A DNA stretch of 64,000 nt from Sphingomonas colocasiae (GCF_019880585.1 NZ_JAINVV010000001.1:496001-560000), one strand, 5' to 3'. Counted from the stretch's first letter, positions 27,619 to 35,794 are shown. Made by a program: numbers and translations. Notes: a model not told the origin generated them from the letters alone.

Positions 27619-29009
27619 TCCGCCAACGTCCCATTCTGACCGCGGCGATGATGCGCGCCGCGGAGGAGCGCGTCATGCGTGCGGAAACCAGCGTCGACGA
27701 GCTGATGGATCGTGCGGGCCGCGCGGTGGCCGAGGCCGCCTGGCGCTTCGGCGGCGGTCGGCCGGTGCTGATCGCCTGCGGGCCGGGCAACAATGGCGGC
27801 GACGGCTATGTCGCCGCGCGCCACCTGGCGGCACGCGGCGCCCGGGTGCGCGTCGCGGCGCTGGCGGAACCGCGCAGCGAGGTGGCGCGCCGCGCGCGGA
27901 CCGCCTGGGATGGTCCTGTCGAGTCGCTTGCCGAGGCCGAGGCCGCGCCCATTCTGGTCGATGCCTTGTTCGGAACCGGCGTGACGCGGCCGCTGGATAT
28001 GACGGCGAGCGATCCGCTGGCGCGGCTGGTGGAGGCCTCGCATTTCAGCCTTGCCATCGATCTGCCGAGCGGCCTTCAGACCGATACGGGCGCGTTGCTG
28101 GCGCCGGTGCCGCGTTTTTCCGCGACGCTGGCGCTTGGCGCGCTCAAGCCCGCGCATCGGCTCCAACCCGCAGCCGAACGCTGCGGGACGGTGCTGCTCG
28201 CCGATATCGGCGTGCCGGTCTCGACGCATTGGCATGAGGCCGCTCGTCCGTCGCTGCCCGCACCGGGGCCGCGCGATCACAAATATACGCGCGGCATGGT
28301 GATGGTGATCGGTGGCGGCATGCCCGGCGCGGCGCGGCTGTCCGCGATGGCCGCGTTCCGCGCGGGTGCCGGCATGGTCCGGCTCTATGGCGCGCAGGGT
28401 GGCGCCGATGCGCTGATCTGCCGCACGATCGACGATGTTCCTGCCGGGCTCGCCGATGCCCGCGTCAACGCGGTGCTGATCGGCCCCGGCATGCCACCCG
28501 ATGCCTGCGGCCGCGACCTGCTCGAATCGGCGCTGGCGGCGGGGCATCCGCTCGTGCTCGATGCGGGCGCGTTGCGACTGATCGGCGAGACCGGTGTCGA
28601 ACGGCTGGCGGATCTGCCCGCCATGGCGATCCTGACCCCGCATGACGGCGAGTTCGAGGGATTGTTCGGCGATGCGCCCATGCCCGGCGCGAGCAAGATC
28701 GATCGGGCATTGGCGGCCGCCGAGCGCTGCGGCGCGGTGATCGTCCACAAGGGGGCGGATACGGTGATCGCGGCGCCCGATGGGCAGGTGGCGATCGCCC
28801 CGCCCAATTCTTCATGGCTGTCGACCGGTGGAACGGGCGATGTGCTCGCCGGCGTCATCGCGGCGATGCGCGCGCAGGGACTGGATGCCTTCGCGGCGGC
28901 GAGCGCGGGCGTCTGGCTGCACGCTGAAGCCGCGCGCCGCGCCGGGCCGGCGTTCGTCGCCGATGATCTGACTATCCAGCTTTCGGGAGCGCTTGCGCAA
29001 TGTCTGTAA
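27615..29009 (+). CDS. nnr: Bifunctional NAD(P)H-hydrate epimerase / ADP-dependent dehydratase
   Basis: The protein has 464 residues. It repairs hydrated NAD(P)H: the N-terminal YjeF_N domain (about 1-210) epimerises NADHX and the C-terminal ribokinase-like domain (about 220-464) dehydrates the S form using ADP. Visible motifs are 'IACGPGNNGGDGYVAARHLA' and 'SLAIDLPSGLQTDTG' (epimerase), then 'DHKYTRGMVMVIGGG', 'AILTPHDGEFEGLFG' and 'STGGTGDVLAGVIAAM' (dehydratase nucleotide site). It starts within the lipoprotein stop and overlaps the methyltransferase gene by 10 bases. Confidence 0.96.
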   Translation: MIRQRPILTAAMMRAAEERVMRAETSVDELMDRAGRAVAEAAWRFGGGRPVLIACGPGNNGGDGYVAARHLAARGARVRVAALAEPRSEVARRARTAWDGPVESLAEAEAAPILVDALFGTGVTRPLDMTASDPLARLVEASHFSLAIDLPSGLQTDTGALLAPVPRFSATLALGALKPAHRLQPAAERCGTVLLADIGVPVSTHWHEAARPSLPAPGPRDHKYTRGMVMVIGGGMPGAARLSAMAAFRAGAGMVRLYGAQGGADALICRTIDDVPAGLADARVNAVLIGPGMPPDACGRDLLESALAAGHPLVLDAGALRLIGETGVERLADLPAMAILTPHDGEFEGLFGDAPMPGASKIDRALAAAERCGAVIVHKGADTVIAAPDGQVAIAPPNSSWLSTGGTGDVLAGVIAAMRAQGLDAFAAASAGVWLHAEAARRAGPAFVADDLTIQLSGALAQCL

Positions 29010-30208
29010 CAGTCGAGGCCGCAGAGATCGTCCGCGTGGCCGGGCGCGGTGACGGTGTCACCGCCGATGGCCGCTTCGTGCCGCTCGCGGCCCCGGGTGA
29101 CGCCGTGACGCCGGATGGTACTATCCTGCCGGGAAAACATCATAATCCGCCGCAATGTTCGCATTATCCCGAATGCGGCGGTTGCCAGCTCCAGCATCTC
29201 GACGATGAGAGCTATGCCGATTTCGTGCGTGATCGGATCACGATCGGCCTGGCGGCGCAGGAGCTTGCCATACCCGAACTGATGCCGGTGCATCTGTCGC
29301 CGTCCCATGTGCGTCGTCGCGCCAGCCTGAAGGCGGAGCGCCGGGGGCGACGTGTGCTGATCGGTTTCAATGCCGGGGCGAGCCACCGCATCGTCGATAT
29401 GGCCGATTGCGCGATCCTCCATCCGGCGCTGTTCGCGCTGATCGCGCCGCTGCGGCAATTGCTGGGGGCGATGCTGCGCGAGAAGCGCGTCGCCAATATC
29501 CGGATGACGCTGGCGGATCAGGGTGTCGATCTGCTGATCGACGGGATCGAGGCGGACGGGCTTGCCGTGTCGGAAGCGCTGACCGATTTCGCGGTCGCGC
29601 ACGGGCTGGCGCGACTTGCGATCGACGACGGCTATGGTCCGCAGACCCGATGGGAGCCCGATCCGGTCACGGTCACGCTCGGCGGCGTCGCCGTGCCCTT
29701 GCCCCACGACAATTTTCTTCAGGCGACCGCCGATGGCGAAGCAGCGCTGGTCGCCGCGGTCAAGGACGCGGTGGGCGACGCGCCGACCGCCGCCGATCTG
29801 TTCTCGGGGCTGGGCACCTTCGCGCTGGCGCTGGCGGGCACGCGCAAAATCTATGCGGCGGAAGCGGCGCGCGATGCAGCCGGTGCGCTCAAGGCCGCTG
29901 CCGGCCGCGCGCAGCGGCCGGTGTTCGTCGAACATCGCGACCTGTATCGTCGCCCGCTCACCACGGCCGAACTTGACCGGTTCGGCGCGATCGTTCTCGA
30001 TCCGCCGCGATCGGGCGCCGAGGAACAGGTGAAGGCACTCGCCGCCGCGAAGGTGCCGCGCATCGCCTATGTCTCGTGCAATCCCGCGACCTTCGCGCGC
30101 GACGCCAGGATCCTGGTCGCTGGCGGTTACCGGCTTGTGCGGATCACCGCGGTCGGCCAGTTCCGCTGGTCGACCCATGTCGAACTGGCGGCCGCGTTCG
30201 AACAATAG
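29000..30208 (+). CDS. TrmA/RumA-family 23S rRNA or tRNA uracil-5-methyltransferase
   Basis: The protein has 402 residues. A short TRAM-like N-terminal part is followed by an iron-sulfur cluster motif (C53-x5-C59-x2-C62, 'CSHYPECGGC') and a fourth Cys in 'MADCAILHP'. The SAM-binding domain contains 'ADLFSGLGTFALALA' and 'IVLDPPRSGAEEQ'; the catalytic cysteine is in 'AYVSCNPATFARDA'. The cluster points to an RlmD/RlmC-like rRNA enzyme rather than TrmA. The substrate cannot be fixed from sequence. The start overlaps nnr. Confidence 0.92.
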   Translation: MSVTVEAAEIVRVAGRGDGVTADGRFVPLAAPGDAVTPDGTILPGKHHNPPQCSHYPECGGCQLQHLDDESYADFVRDRITIGLAAQELAIPELMPVHLSPSHVRRRASLKAERRGRRVLIGFNAGASHRIVDMADCAILHPALFALIAPLRQLLGAMLREKRVANIRMTLADQGVDLLIDGIEADGLAVSEALTDFAVAHGLARLAIDDGYGPQTRWEPDPVTVTLGGVAVPLPHDNFLQATADGEAALVAAVKDAVGDAPTAADLFSGLGTFALALAGTRKIYAAEAARDAAGALKAAAGRAQRPVFVEHRDLYRRPLTTAELDRFGAIVLDPPRSGAEEQVKALAAAKVPRIAYVSCNPATFARDARILVAGGYRLVRITAVGQFRWSTHVELAAAFEQ

Positions 30209-30219
30209 AGTGATTTCGA

Positions 30220-30328
30220 GGCAGGTGAATCACCTGCCGGCTCGGAGCCGCAGGTCAGCGAAGCTAAATCACGGTAAATATGGGATATTCAGAGGCGATC
30301 CGGTTCAATCTGAACGGGATCGCCTCTG
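30220..30328. terminator. Hairpins between convergent genes
   Basis: Two structures are visible. A tight palindrome GGCAGGTGA-a-TCACCTGCC lies at 30220-30238. A long interrupted hairpin lies at 30290-30328: CAGAGGCGATC and GATCGCCTCTG form the outer 11-bp stem, GTTCA-atc-TGAAC the inner stem. They lie between the stops of the RNA methyltransferase (+) and the MAPEG gene (-), and so are a likely bidirectional terminator. No clear T-run follows on either strand. Confidence 0.55.
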
Positions 30329-30346
30329 AGGCGACCGCCTGGATCG

Positions 30347-30766
30347 TTAAAACACGATCAGCGCGGCGTGGATCGCCAGTATCGCCAGCGAGACCGTCGA
30401 GAGCACGAAGACGATAAACCGGATCATGATCCGGTTGACGGTGGCCTGCACCAGGCTGTGCAGCACGCGCAGCCCGACATAGGCCCAGGCGATCTGCGCG
30501 TTCAGGCCATCGCCGGCGCCGAGCAGCGCCAGCGTGAGCGCGGTGGCGTAGAAGATCGTGGGCTGTTCCATCAGGTGATTGTAATTGTCCGCTTTCCAGC
30601 GGACTTCGGGCGGCAGCACCGCCGTCAGCGTGCCGGGCGGCACTGTCGGGTCGAGCTTCACGTTCAGCCGCTGCATCGCCGGAATGCGTGTCGCGTACAT
30701 CCAAAGCCACATCACCAGCGACCACAGGACAAGCGCCACCACGGGCGCGAGGATTTCGCTCTTCAT
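30347..30766 (-). CDS. MAPEG family membrane protein
   Basis: The protein has 139 residues and four hydrophobic helices ('ILAPVVALVLWSLVMWLWMY', 'PTIFYATALTLALLG', 'AWAYVGLRVLHSLVQ', 'FIVFVLSTVSLAILAIHAAL'). 'NHLMEQPTIFY' and 'VGLRVLHSLVQATVNRI' match the MAPEG (glutathione/eicosanoid) family. Bacterial members are of uncertain function. Its ribosome binding site lies inside the 3' arm of the terminator of the upstream decarboxylase gene. Confidence 0.9.
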   Translation of the reverse strand: MKSEILAPVVALVLWSLVMWLWMYATRIPAMQRLNVKLDPTVPPGTLTAVLPPEVRWKADNYNHLMEQPTIFYATALTLALLGAGDGLNAQIAWAYVGLRVLHSLVQATVNRIMIRFIVFVLSTVSLAILAIHAALIVF

Positions 30767-30804
30767 AAGAAAACACCCCCTCCTTCGTTGTGAAGGAGAG
30801 GGTG
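30765..30804 (-). terminator. Intrinsic terminator after the decarboxylase gene, overlapping the MAPEG ribosome binding site
   Basis: On the minus strand CACCCTCTCCTTC pairs with GAAGGAGGGGGTG (one mismatch) around a 5-nt loop (30774-30804), followed by TTTTCTT. This is a textbook rho-independent terminator placed 31 bp after the decarboxylase stop. The GGAGGGGG of its 3' arm is the only Shine-Dalgarno-like sequence before the MAPEG ATG at 30766. Confidence 0.85.
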
Positions 30805-30834
30805 CTTCAGGCCGTTTCGGTCGTCAAACGAAAC

Positions 30835-32028
30835 TCAGTTGCGCTTGAGCGTCACCACCGAATTGCGGCGTGGTTCCTCGATCCCGGTGTAGAGGCTCGC
30901 CATCGGCTCGTCCTCCGCGATCACCGTTCCGACATCGCCGAAGCCGTTGAAGGCGGTGCGCATCGCGCAGCCATAGGCGCCCAGCATGCCGATCTCGATA
31001 TAGTCGCCCGCCCGGGTGTCGGCGGGCAGCATGAACGGCCCCGCCATATGGTCGAGATCGTCGCAGGTCGGGCCATAGAAGCTGAACGCCATGTCGCGCG
31101 TGTCGCTTTCGTCCTCGCGCACCAGCTTCACCGGAAAACGCCAGCCGACATGCGCCGCATCGAACAACGCGCCATAGGCGCCGTCGTTGATGTACAGTTC
31201 GTCGCCCCGGCGCCGCTCGACGCGAACCAGCAGGCTCGCATATTCGGCGCACAGCGCACGGCCCGGCTCGCACCAGAGTTCGGCCGAATAGCTGATCGGC
31301 AGATCTTCGAACGCGGCGTGGATCGCGGCGAAATACGCCTCCAGCGCGGGCGGCTCCATCCCCGGATAGACCGAGGGGAAACCGCCGCCGACATCGACGA
31401 GATCGACCGTGACCGCGGCCTGGACGATGGCGGCGCGAACCTGTTCCATCGCTTCGGTATAGGCGCGCGGCGTCATCGCCTGGCTGCCGACATGGAAGCA
31501 GATGCCCAGCGTGTCCGCCGCCTGGCGGGTCGCCATCAGCAGATCGGACACTTCGGACGGCGCGGCGCCGAACTTGGAGGCCAGGCTGAGCTTCGAATGA
31601 TCCGACGACACCCGCAGCCGCACCGCGAGCGTCAGATCGCTCGCATGGCGGGTCGCGCGCTTGATCTTCTCCAGTTCCTCGATCGAATCGAGCGAGAAGG
31701 TCTTTACGCCATGGGTGAAATAGGCCTCGCGGATCGCTTCCTCGGCCTTGACCGGGTGCATGAAGCACAGTTCGGCCTCGGGCAGCGTCTTCGCGACCAT
31801 GCGCACCTCGGTGATCGAGGCGACGTCATAATGCGTGATTCCGCTGGCCCACAGGATCTGAAGCAGATCGGGCGAGGGATTCGCCTTGACCGCATAGAGG
31901 GAGCGACCCGGAAACTTCTCTACGAAGAAACGGGCTGCGCGCTCTGCGGCGTGCGGACGAATGAGCGTGACCGGCTGAACCGGACGAAGGGCGGTCGCTA
32001 GCCCCAGCGCGCTATGGTGCTTGTGCAA
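30835..32028 (-). CDS. Ornithine (or lysine/ornithine) decarboxylase, alanine-racemase fold
   Basis: The protein has 397 residues. The start TTG at 32028 has a strong GGAGGT site eight bases upstream; no other in-frame start precedes the active-site region. It is a type III PLP decarboxylase. PLP lysine: 'SLYAVKANPSPDLLQILW'. PLP-phosphate glycines: 'VDVGGGFPSVYPG'. Specificity/C-terminal motif: 'YGPTCDDLDHMA', with the catalytic Cys contributed across the dimer. It supplies putrescine (and perhaps cadaverine). Expression is probably controlled by the leader described at 32029-32096. Confidence 0.93.
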   Translation of the reverse strand: MHKHHSALGLATALRPVQPVTLIRPHAAERAARFFVEKFPGRSLYAVKANPSPDLLQILWASGITHYDVASITEVRMVAKTLPEAELCFMHPVKAEEAIREAYFTHGVKTFSLDSIEELEKIKRATRHASDLTLAVRLRVSSDHSKLSLASKFGAAPSEVSDLLMATRQAADTLGICFHVGSQAMTPRAYTEAMEQVRAAIVQAAVTVDLVDVGGGFPSVYPGMEPPALEAYFAAIHAAFEDLPISYSAELWCEPGRALCAEYASLLVRVERRRGDELYINDGAYGALFDAAHVGWRFPVKLVREDESDTRDMAFSFYGPTCDDLDHMAGPFMLPADTRAGDYIEIGMLGAYGCAMRTAFNGFGDVGTVIAEDEPMASLYTGIEEPRRNSVVTLKRN

Positions 32029-32096
32029 CTCAAGGGACCTCCAGTGGGTAGTTCACAAAGAGCTGCCTTGCGGTGGAAGTCCCATGGGGCAGCGGA
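32029..32096 (-). ncRNA. speF-like structured leader of the decarboxylase mRNA
   Basis: On the transcript, GGGACTTCCA (32083-32074) can pair with TGGAGGTCCC (32043-32034), a 10-bp helix with one G-U pair that buries the GGAGGT ribosome binding site. A second helix, GCTGCC (32093-32088) with GGCAGC (32067-32062), interlocks with the first, giving an H-type pseudoknot order a-b-a'-b'. The speF RNA motif is known upstream of ornithine decarboxylase genes in alphaproteobacteria. Assignment to it rests on position and structure, not on a covariance search. Confidence 0.6.
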
Positions 32097-32102
32097 AGGC
32101 GC

Positions 32103-32131
32103 GATATATGTGGGGGGGGCGGGGGTGTAAA
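32103..32131 (-). promoter_or_regulatory. Sigma-70-like promoter of the decarboxylase gene
   Basis: On the minus strand: -35 TTTACA (32131-32126), 17-bp spacer, -10 TATATC (32108-32103). The predicted start is near 32096, so the leader is about 68 nt. The spacer consists almost wholly of C runs (five C, G, eight C), a slippage-prone tract that sets the promoter spacing. Confidence 0.6.
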
Positions 32132-32200
32132 GACCGTTTGCAAGATTCTTGCGCGCATCCGCTGGAAATGGCGGAATTTCAGGATGAAGCGGGAAATGTG

Positions 32201-32218
32201 CGGGACGAATTCGCCCCG
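32201..32218. repeat. Palindrome after the carboxynorspermidine decarboxylase gene
   Basis: CGGGaCGAATTCGcCCCG is an 18-bp near-perfect palindrome 4 bp after the minus-strand stop at 32222. It could be a 3'-end hairpin or protein site. It has no T-tract, so termination here is doubtful. Confidence 0.4.
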
Positions 32219-32221
32219 CGA

Positions 32222-33394
32222 TCACGACAGGCGGTCGCGGAAATCCTCGTAGGAGAAGCGTTTCACGATCCTCAGCGAGTCGTTTTCGCTGTTCCACAAT
32301 GCGATAGCGGGCAGCGGTACCCCATTGAAACTGTTGGTCTTGACCATCGAATAATGCGCCTGATCGAGAAAGGCGATGCGATCGCCCACCTGGGGTGGGG
32401 TAGCGAATCGATAGTCGCCGATGATGTCACCGGCCAGGCACGACGGGCCGCCGAGCCGGACCGGCACACCGTCCTCGGCTTCGCCCAGCATGGCAGGGCG
32501 ATAGGGCGCCTCGATCACGTCGGGCATATGGCAGGTGGCGGAGATGTCGGTGATGCCGATCGGCACGCCGTTCTCGAACGTGTCGAGGATCTCGCCGACC
32601 AGGATGCCGGCGTCGAGCGCGGTGGCTTCGCCCGGTTCCAGGAAGATGTCGAGCCCGGTGGACGCGCGGACGCGCTTGATGAAATCGACCAGATCGTCGC
32701 GTTGATAATCGGCGCGCGTGATATGGTGGCCGCCGCCGAAATTCAGCCATTTCAATGTGTTGAAATACGGCTCTAACTTGGCTTCCAGTGACTGCCAGGT
32801 GCGGCGCAGCGGCTCGAAATCCTGTTCGCACAGGCTGTGGAAGTGCAGGCCGTCGACACCGTCCAGATCCTCGGCGCGAAGCTGCGACACGGGGAAACCC
32901 AGCCGCGATCCGGGCTGGCACGGGTCGTATTTCGGCACCTCTCCCTCGCTATGCTCAGGATTGATGCGCAGTCCCACGTCGAACACGTCGCCGGCGGCGC
33001 GCGCGGCCTCGATCTGCGGCAGGAAGCGGCGATGCTGGGCGGGGCTGTTGAAGATGACGTGATCGGACAGGCGCAGGATCTCGGCCATGTCCTCGGCCTT
33101 GTATCCGGCGCAATAGGTGGCGACCTCGCCGCGATATTTCTCGCGCCCCAGAAGCGCTTCCCACAGGCCCGACGCGCAGACGCCGTCGAGATATTCGCCG
33201 ACCACGTCGCCCAGCGACCACATGGAGAAGGCCTTGAGCGCGAGCAGCACCTTCGCGCCCGAACGGTCGCGCACATCCTTGAGCACAGCGAGATTGCGCC
33301 GCACCGCCGCCTCGTCGACGACGAAGCAGGGGCTGGGCACGCGGCTCAGGTCGAAATGCGCAAAGGCTCCGGGGGCGCCGGCTCTGGTTTCCAT
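32222..33394 (-). CDS. nspC: Carboxynorspermidine (carboxyspermidine) decarboxylase
   Basis: The protein has 390 residues. It is an alanine-racemase-fold PLP decarboxylase distinct from the ornithine enzyme. PLP lysine: 'VLLALKAFSMWSLGD' (about K53). Further motifs are 'GLHFHSLCEQ', 'WLNFGGGHHITRADY' and 'EPGEATALDAG', with 'HYSMVKTNSFNG' near the C-terminus. These are NspC hallmarks. It removes CO2 from carboxy(nor)spermidine to give spermidine or norspermidine. It lies between the synthase and the ornithine decarboxylase, completing an AdoMet-independent polyamine route. Confidence 0.94.
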   Translation of the reverse strand: METRAGAPGAFAHFDLSRVPSPCFVVDEAAVRRNLAVLKDVRDRSGAKVLLALKAFSMWSLGDVVGEYLDGVCASGLWEALLGREKYRGEVATYCAGYKAEDMAEILRLSDHVIFNSPAQHRRFLPQIEAARAAGDVFDVGLRINPEHSEGEVPKYDPCQPGSRLGFPVSQLRAEDLDGVDGLHFHSLCEQDFEPLRRTWQSLEAKLEPYFNTLKWLNFGGGHHITRADYQRDDLVDFIKRVRASTGLDIFLEPGEATALDAGILVGEILDTFENGVPIGITDISATCHMPDVIEAPYRPAMLGEAEDGVPVRLGGPSCLAGDIIGDYRFATPPQVGDRIAFLDQAHYSMVKTNSFNGVPLPAIALWNSENDSLRIVKRFSYEDFRDRLS

Positions 33395-33417
33395 TTTTAC
33401 GGTCCCTGGAGACCCGC

Positions 33418-33498
33418 TCGCCCTGAGCCTGTCGAAGGGCTGTCCTTCTTCCGCACCGGGGCAAAGAGGGGCAGGGCTTCGACGGGCTCAGCCCGAAC
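33418..33498. repeat. Inverted-repeat element between the nspC and synthase genes
   Basis: The left arm (about 33418-33445, 'CGCCCTGAGCCTGTCGAAGG') and right arm (about 33470-33498, containing 'GGGCTTCGACGGGCTCAGCC') are imperfect reverse complements flanking a 25-nt centre. The arm sequence CTGAGCCTGTCGAAG is one I know as a dispersed repeat in many sphingomonad genomes. Here it separates two genes of one pathway and may form a large mRNA hairpin. Confidence 0.65.
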
Positions 33499-33514
33499 GG
33501 ATCTGTAACTAGAT

Positions 33515-34720
33515 TCAGAACTGAAGAGGTCCATCCAACTCCTTGACCTGCCAGGGCAGGCCATGGTCGTTCAGCATGTCCATGAACGGATCGGGATCGA
33601 ACTGTTCCATGTTGAACACGCCCTCGCCGCGCCACTTGCCGGTCAGCATCATCGCGGCGCCGATCATCGCCGGCACGCCGGTGGTGTAGCTCACCGCCTG
33701 GTTGCCGGTCTCCTCATAGGCGTCCTCATGGTCGCAGATATTGTAGACATAGACCGTCTTCTGCTCGCCATCCTTCTCGCCGGTGGCGATATCGCCGATA
33801 TTGGTCTTGCCGTGCGTCGTCGGCCCCAGGCTCGACGGTTCGGGCAGCACCGCCTTCAGGAACTGCAGCGGGATGATCTCGCGGCCTTCATAGATGACCG
33901 GATCGATTCGGGTCATGCCGACATTCTGCAACACTTCCAGATGCTTGAGATATGCATCTCCGAACGTCATCCAGAAACGGATACGCTTGATCTCGGGATA
34001 GTGCTTGGCCAGCGATTCCAGTTCCTCATGATACATGAGGTACATGTTCTTCTCGCCGACGGCCTCGAAGTCGAACACCTGCTTGTGGCTGAGCGCGGGG
34101 CCTTCCACCCATTCGCCATCCGCCCAGTGGCGCGATGGCGCGGTGACTTCGCGGATGTTGATCTCCGGATTGAAGTTGGTCGCGAAATGCTGGCCATGGT
34201 CGCCGCCGTTGCAGTCGAGGATGTCGAGCGTATCGATGCGGTCGAGCAGGTGCTTCTTGATATAGCTAGCGAAGACCGAGGTGACGCCCGGATCGAAGCC
34301 CGAACCGAGCAGCGCCATCAGCCCGGCTTCCTTGAAGCGGTCATGATAGGCCCATTGCCAGCCATATTCGAACTTGGCTTCGTCGCGCGGCTCGTAATTG
34401 GCGGTGTCGAGATAGTCGACGCCGGCCTTCAGGCACGCCTCCATGATCGAGAGGTCCTGATAGGGCAGCGCCAGATGCACGACCAGCTTGGGCTGCACGC
34501 GCGCGATCAGCGCGGCGGTCGCCTCGACATCGTCGGCATCGACTTCGGCCGTGTCGATGACGACGCCGGTGCGCGCCTTCACCGATTCGGCGATCGCGTC
34601 GCATTTCGCCTTGCGGCGGCTCGCCAGCGTGATGTGCGAGAAGATGCCGGGGTTCATCGCCATCTTGTGCACCGCGACCGACCCGACGCCGCCTGCGCCG
34701 ATCACCAGAACCTTGCTCAC
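33515..34720 (-). CDS. Carboxynorspermidine synthase (saccharopine dehydrogenase family)
   Basis: The protein has 401 residues from GTG 34720, which has GGAG six bases upstream; ATG codons at 34726 and 34732 are in frame but lack a usable site. It has a Rossmann motif 'SKVLVIGAGGVGSVAVHKMA' at the N-terminus, then 'VVHLALPYQDLSIMEACLKA', 'GVDYLDTANYEPRDEA' and 'GFDPGVTSVFASYIKK'. The family reductively condenses putrescine or diaminopropane with aspartate semialdehyde using NADPH. Its neighbours nspC and the ornithine decarboxylase support carboxyspermidine or carboxynorspermidine as product. Confidence 0.92.
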   Translation of the reverse strand: MSKVLVIGAGGVGSVAVHKMAMNPGIFSHITLASRRKAKCDAIAESVKARTGVVIDTAEVDADDVEATAALIARVQPKLVVHLALPYQDLSIMEACLKAGVDYLDTANYEPRDEAKFEYGWQWAYHDRFKEAGLMALLGSGFDPGVTSVFASYIKKHLLDRIDTLDILDCNGGDHGQHFATNFNPEINIREVTAPSRHWADGEWVEGPALSHKQVFDFEAVGEKNMYLMYHEELESLAKHYPEIKRIRFWMTFGDAYLKHLEVLQNVGMTRIDPVIYEGREIIPLQFLKAVLPEPSSLGPTTHGKTNIGDIATGEKDGEQKTVYVYNICDHEDAYEETGNQAVSYTTGVPAMIGAAMMLTGKWRGEGVFNMEQFDPDPFMDMLNDHGLPWQVKELDGPLQF

Positions 34721-34840
34721 GCCCATCTCCATTTGCCGGGGGAAAGTGCGGCTATATAGGGATGCTTCGTGACAGGGCAAAGTACGACATGACGATGCGC
34801 TGGAACGATCGAGTCGATGCGAACCCCTGGAGCCTCACTG

Positions 34841-35794
34841 ATGCGCAAGCCCAATCGAGACGGCGTTCTCGCCGCCGCCGCGAAGATCGCCGAAATCCTG
34901 CCCGAAACGCCGCTGCTGTCCTTCGAGCGCGATGGCGCGACCATCTGGTGCAAGGCCGAATCGCTCCAGCCGATGGGCGCGTTCAAGCTGCGCGGCGCCT
35001 GGCATCGGCTGACCGATCTTGACGCCCAGCAGCGCGCCGATGGCGTCGTCGCCTTTTCTTCGGGCAACCACGCGCAGGGCGTCGCCTGGTCGGCGAAGCG
35101 GCTCGGCATGCCGTCGACGATCGTCATGCCGTCTGATGCGCCGCGCAAGAAGCTGGAGAATACCCGTGCGCTGGGCGCCGAGATCATCCTGTACGATCGC
35201 ATGACCGAGGATCGCGCGGCGATCGGCGCGGCGCTGGCGGCTGAGCGCGGGGCCACGCTGGTCCCCAGCTTCGACGATGCCTGGGTGATCGAGGGGCAGG
35301 GCAGCGCGGGCATCGAGGCGACGGCGCAGATGGAGGCGCGTGCCGGCGGCGCGCCCGATCGCATCGTCATTCCCTGCGGCGGCGGCGGCCTGTCGGCCGG
35401 CATCGCGCTCGCCTGCCCCGATGCGGAGATCGTCATCGCCGAGCCGGAGGGCTGGGACGATATGCGCCAGTCGCTCGAGACCGGCGAGATCGTGCCCGTC
35501 GGCCCCAATCCGCCGCCCACCGCCTGCGATGCCCTTCAGACGACGCTTGTTTCGCCGCTGACCTTCGAAGTGCTCAGCGGACGCGGCGCGACTGGGGTCG
35601 CCGTCAGCGAGGCGGAAGTCGCCGAGGCGATGCGTTTCGCGTTCGACAAATTGCGGCTGGTGGTTGAGCCGGGCGGCGCCGCGGCGCTGGCGGCGGTGCT
35701 GGCCGGCAAGGTCGAGCTGGGCGAACGGACGCTGGTCATCATTTCCGGCGGCAATGTCGACGACGCCAGGTTCGCGGCGGTGCTCTCGGCGTGA
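34841..35794 (+). CDS. Serine/threonine dehydratase, fold-type II PLP enzyme
   Basis: The protein has 317 residues from ATG 34841, which has GGAG eight bases upstream; ATG 34817 would add eight residues. The PLP lysine is in 'GAFKLRGAWHRL', the substrate loop is 'FSSGNHAQGVAWSA', and the phosphate glycine loop is 'PCGGGGLSAGIA'. There is no C-terminal ACT domain, so it is a catabolic-type threonine dehydratase, serine racemase or related enzyme. It is followed directly by a tiny membrane protein (overlapping GTGA) and a DDAH-like gene. Confidence 0.9.
   Translation: MRKPNRDGVLAAAAKIAEILPETPLLSFERDGATIWCKAESLQPMGAFKLRGAWHRLTDLDAQQRADGVVAFSSGNHAQGVAWSAKRLGMPSTIVMPSDAPRKKLENTRALGAEIILYDRMTEDRAAIGAALAAERGATLVPSFDDAWVIEGQGSAGIEATAQMEARAGGAPDRIVIPCGGGGLSAGIALACPDAEIVIAEPEGWDDMRQSLETGEIVPVGPNPPPTACDALQTTLVSPLTFEVLSGRGATGVAVSEAEVAEAMRFAFDKLRLVVEPGGAAALAAVLAGKVELGERTLVIISGGNVDDARFAAVLSA

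Noticed and set aside
28385-30205. 606-residue open frame on the minus strand
   Set aside because: It is antisense to nnr and the RNA methyltransferase; no motif, composition of a shadow frame.
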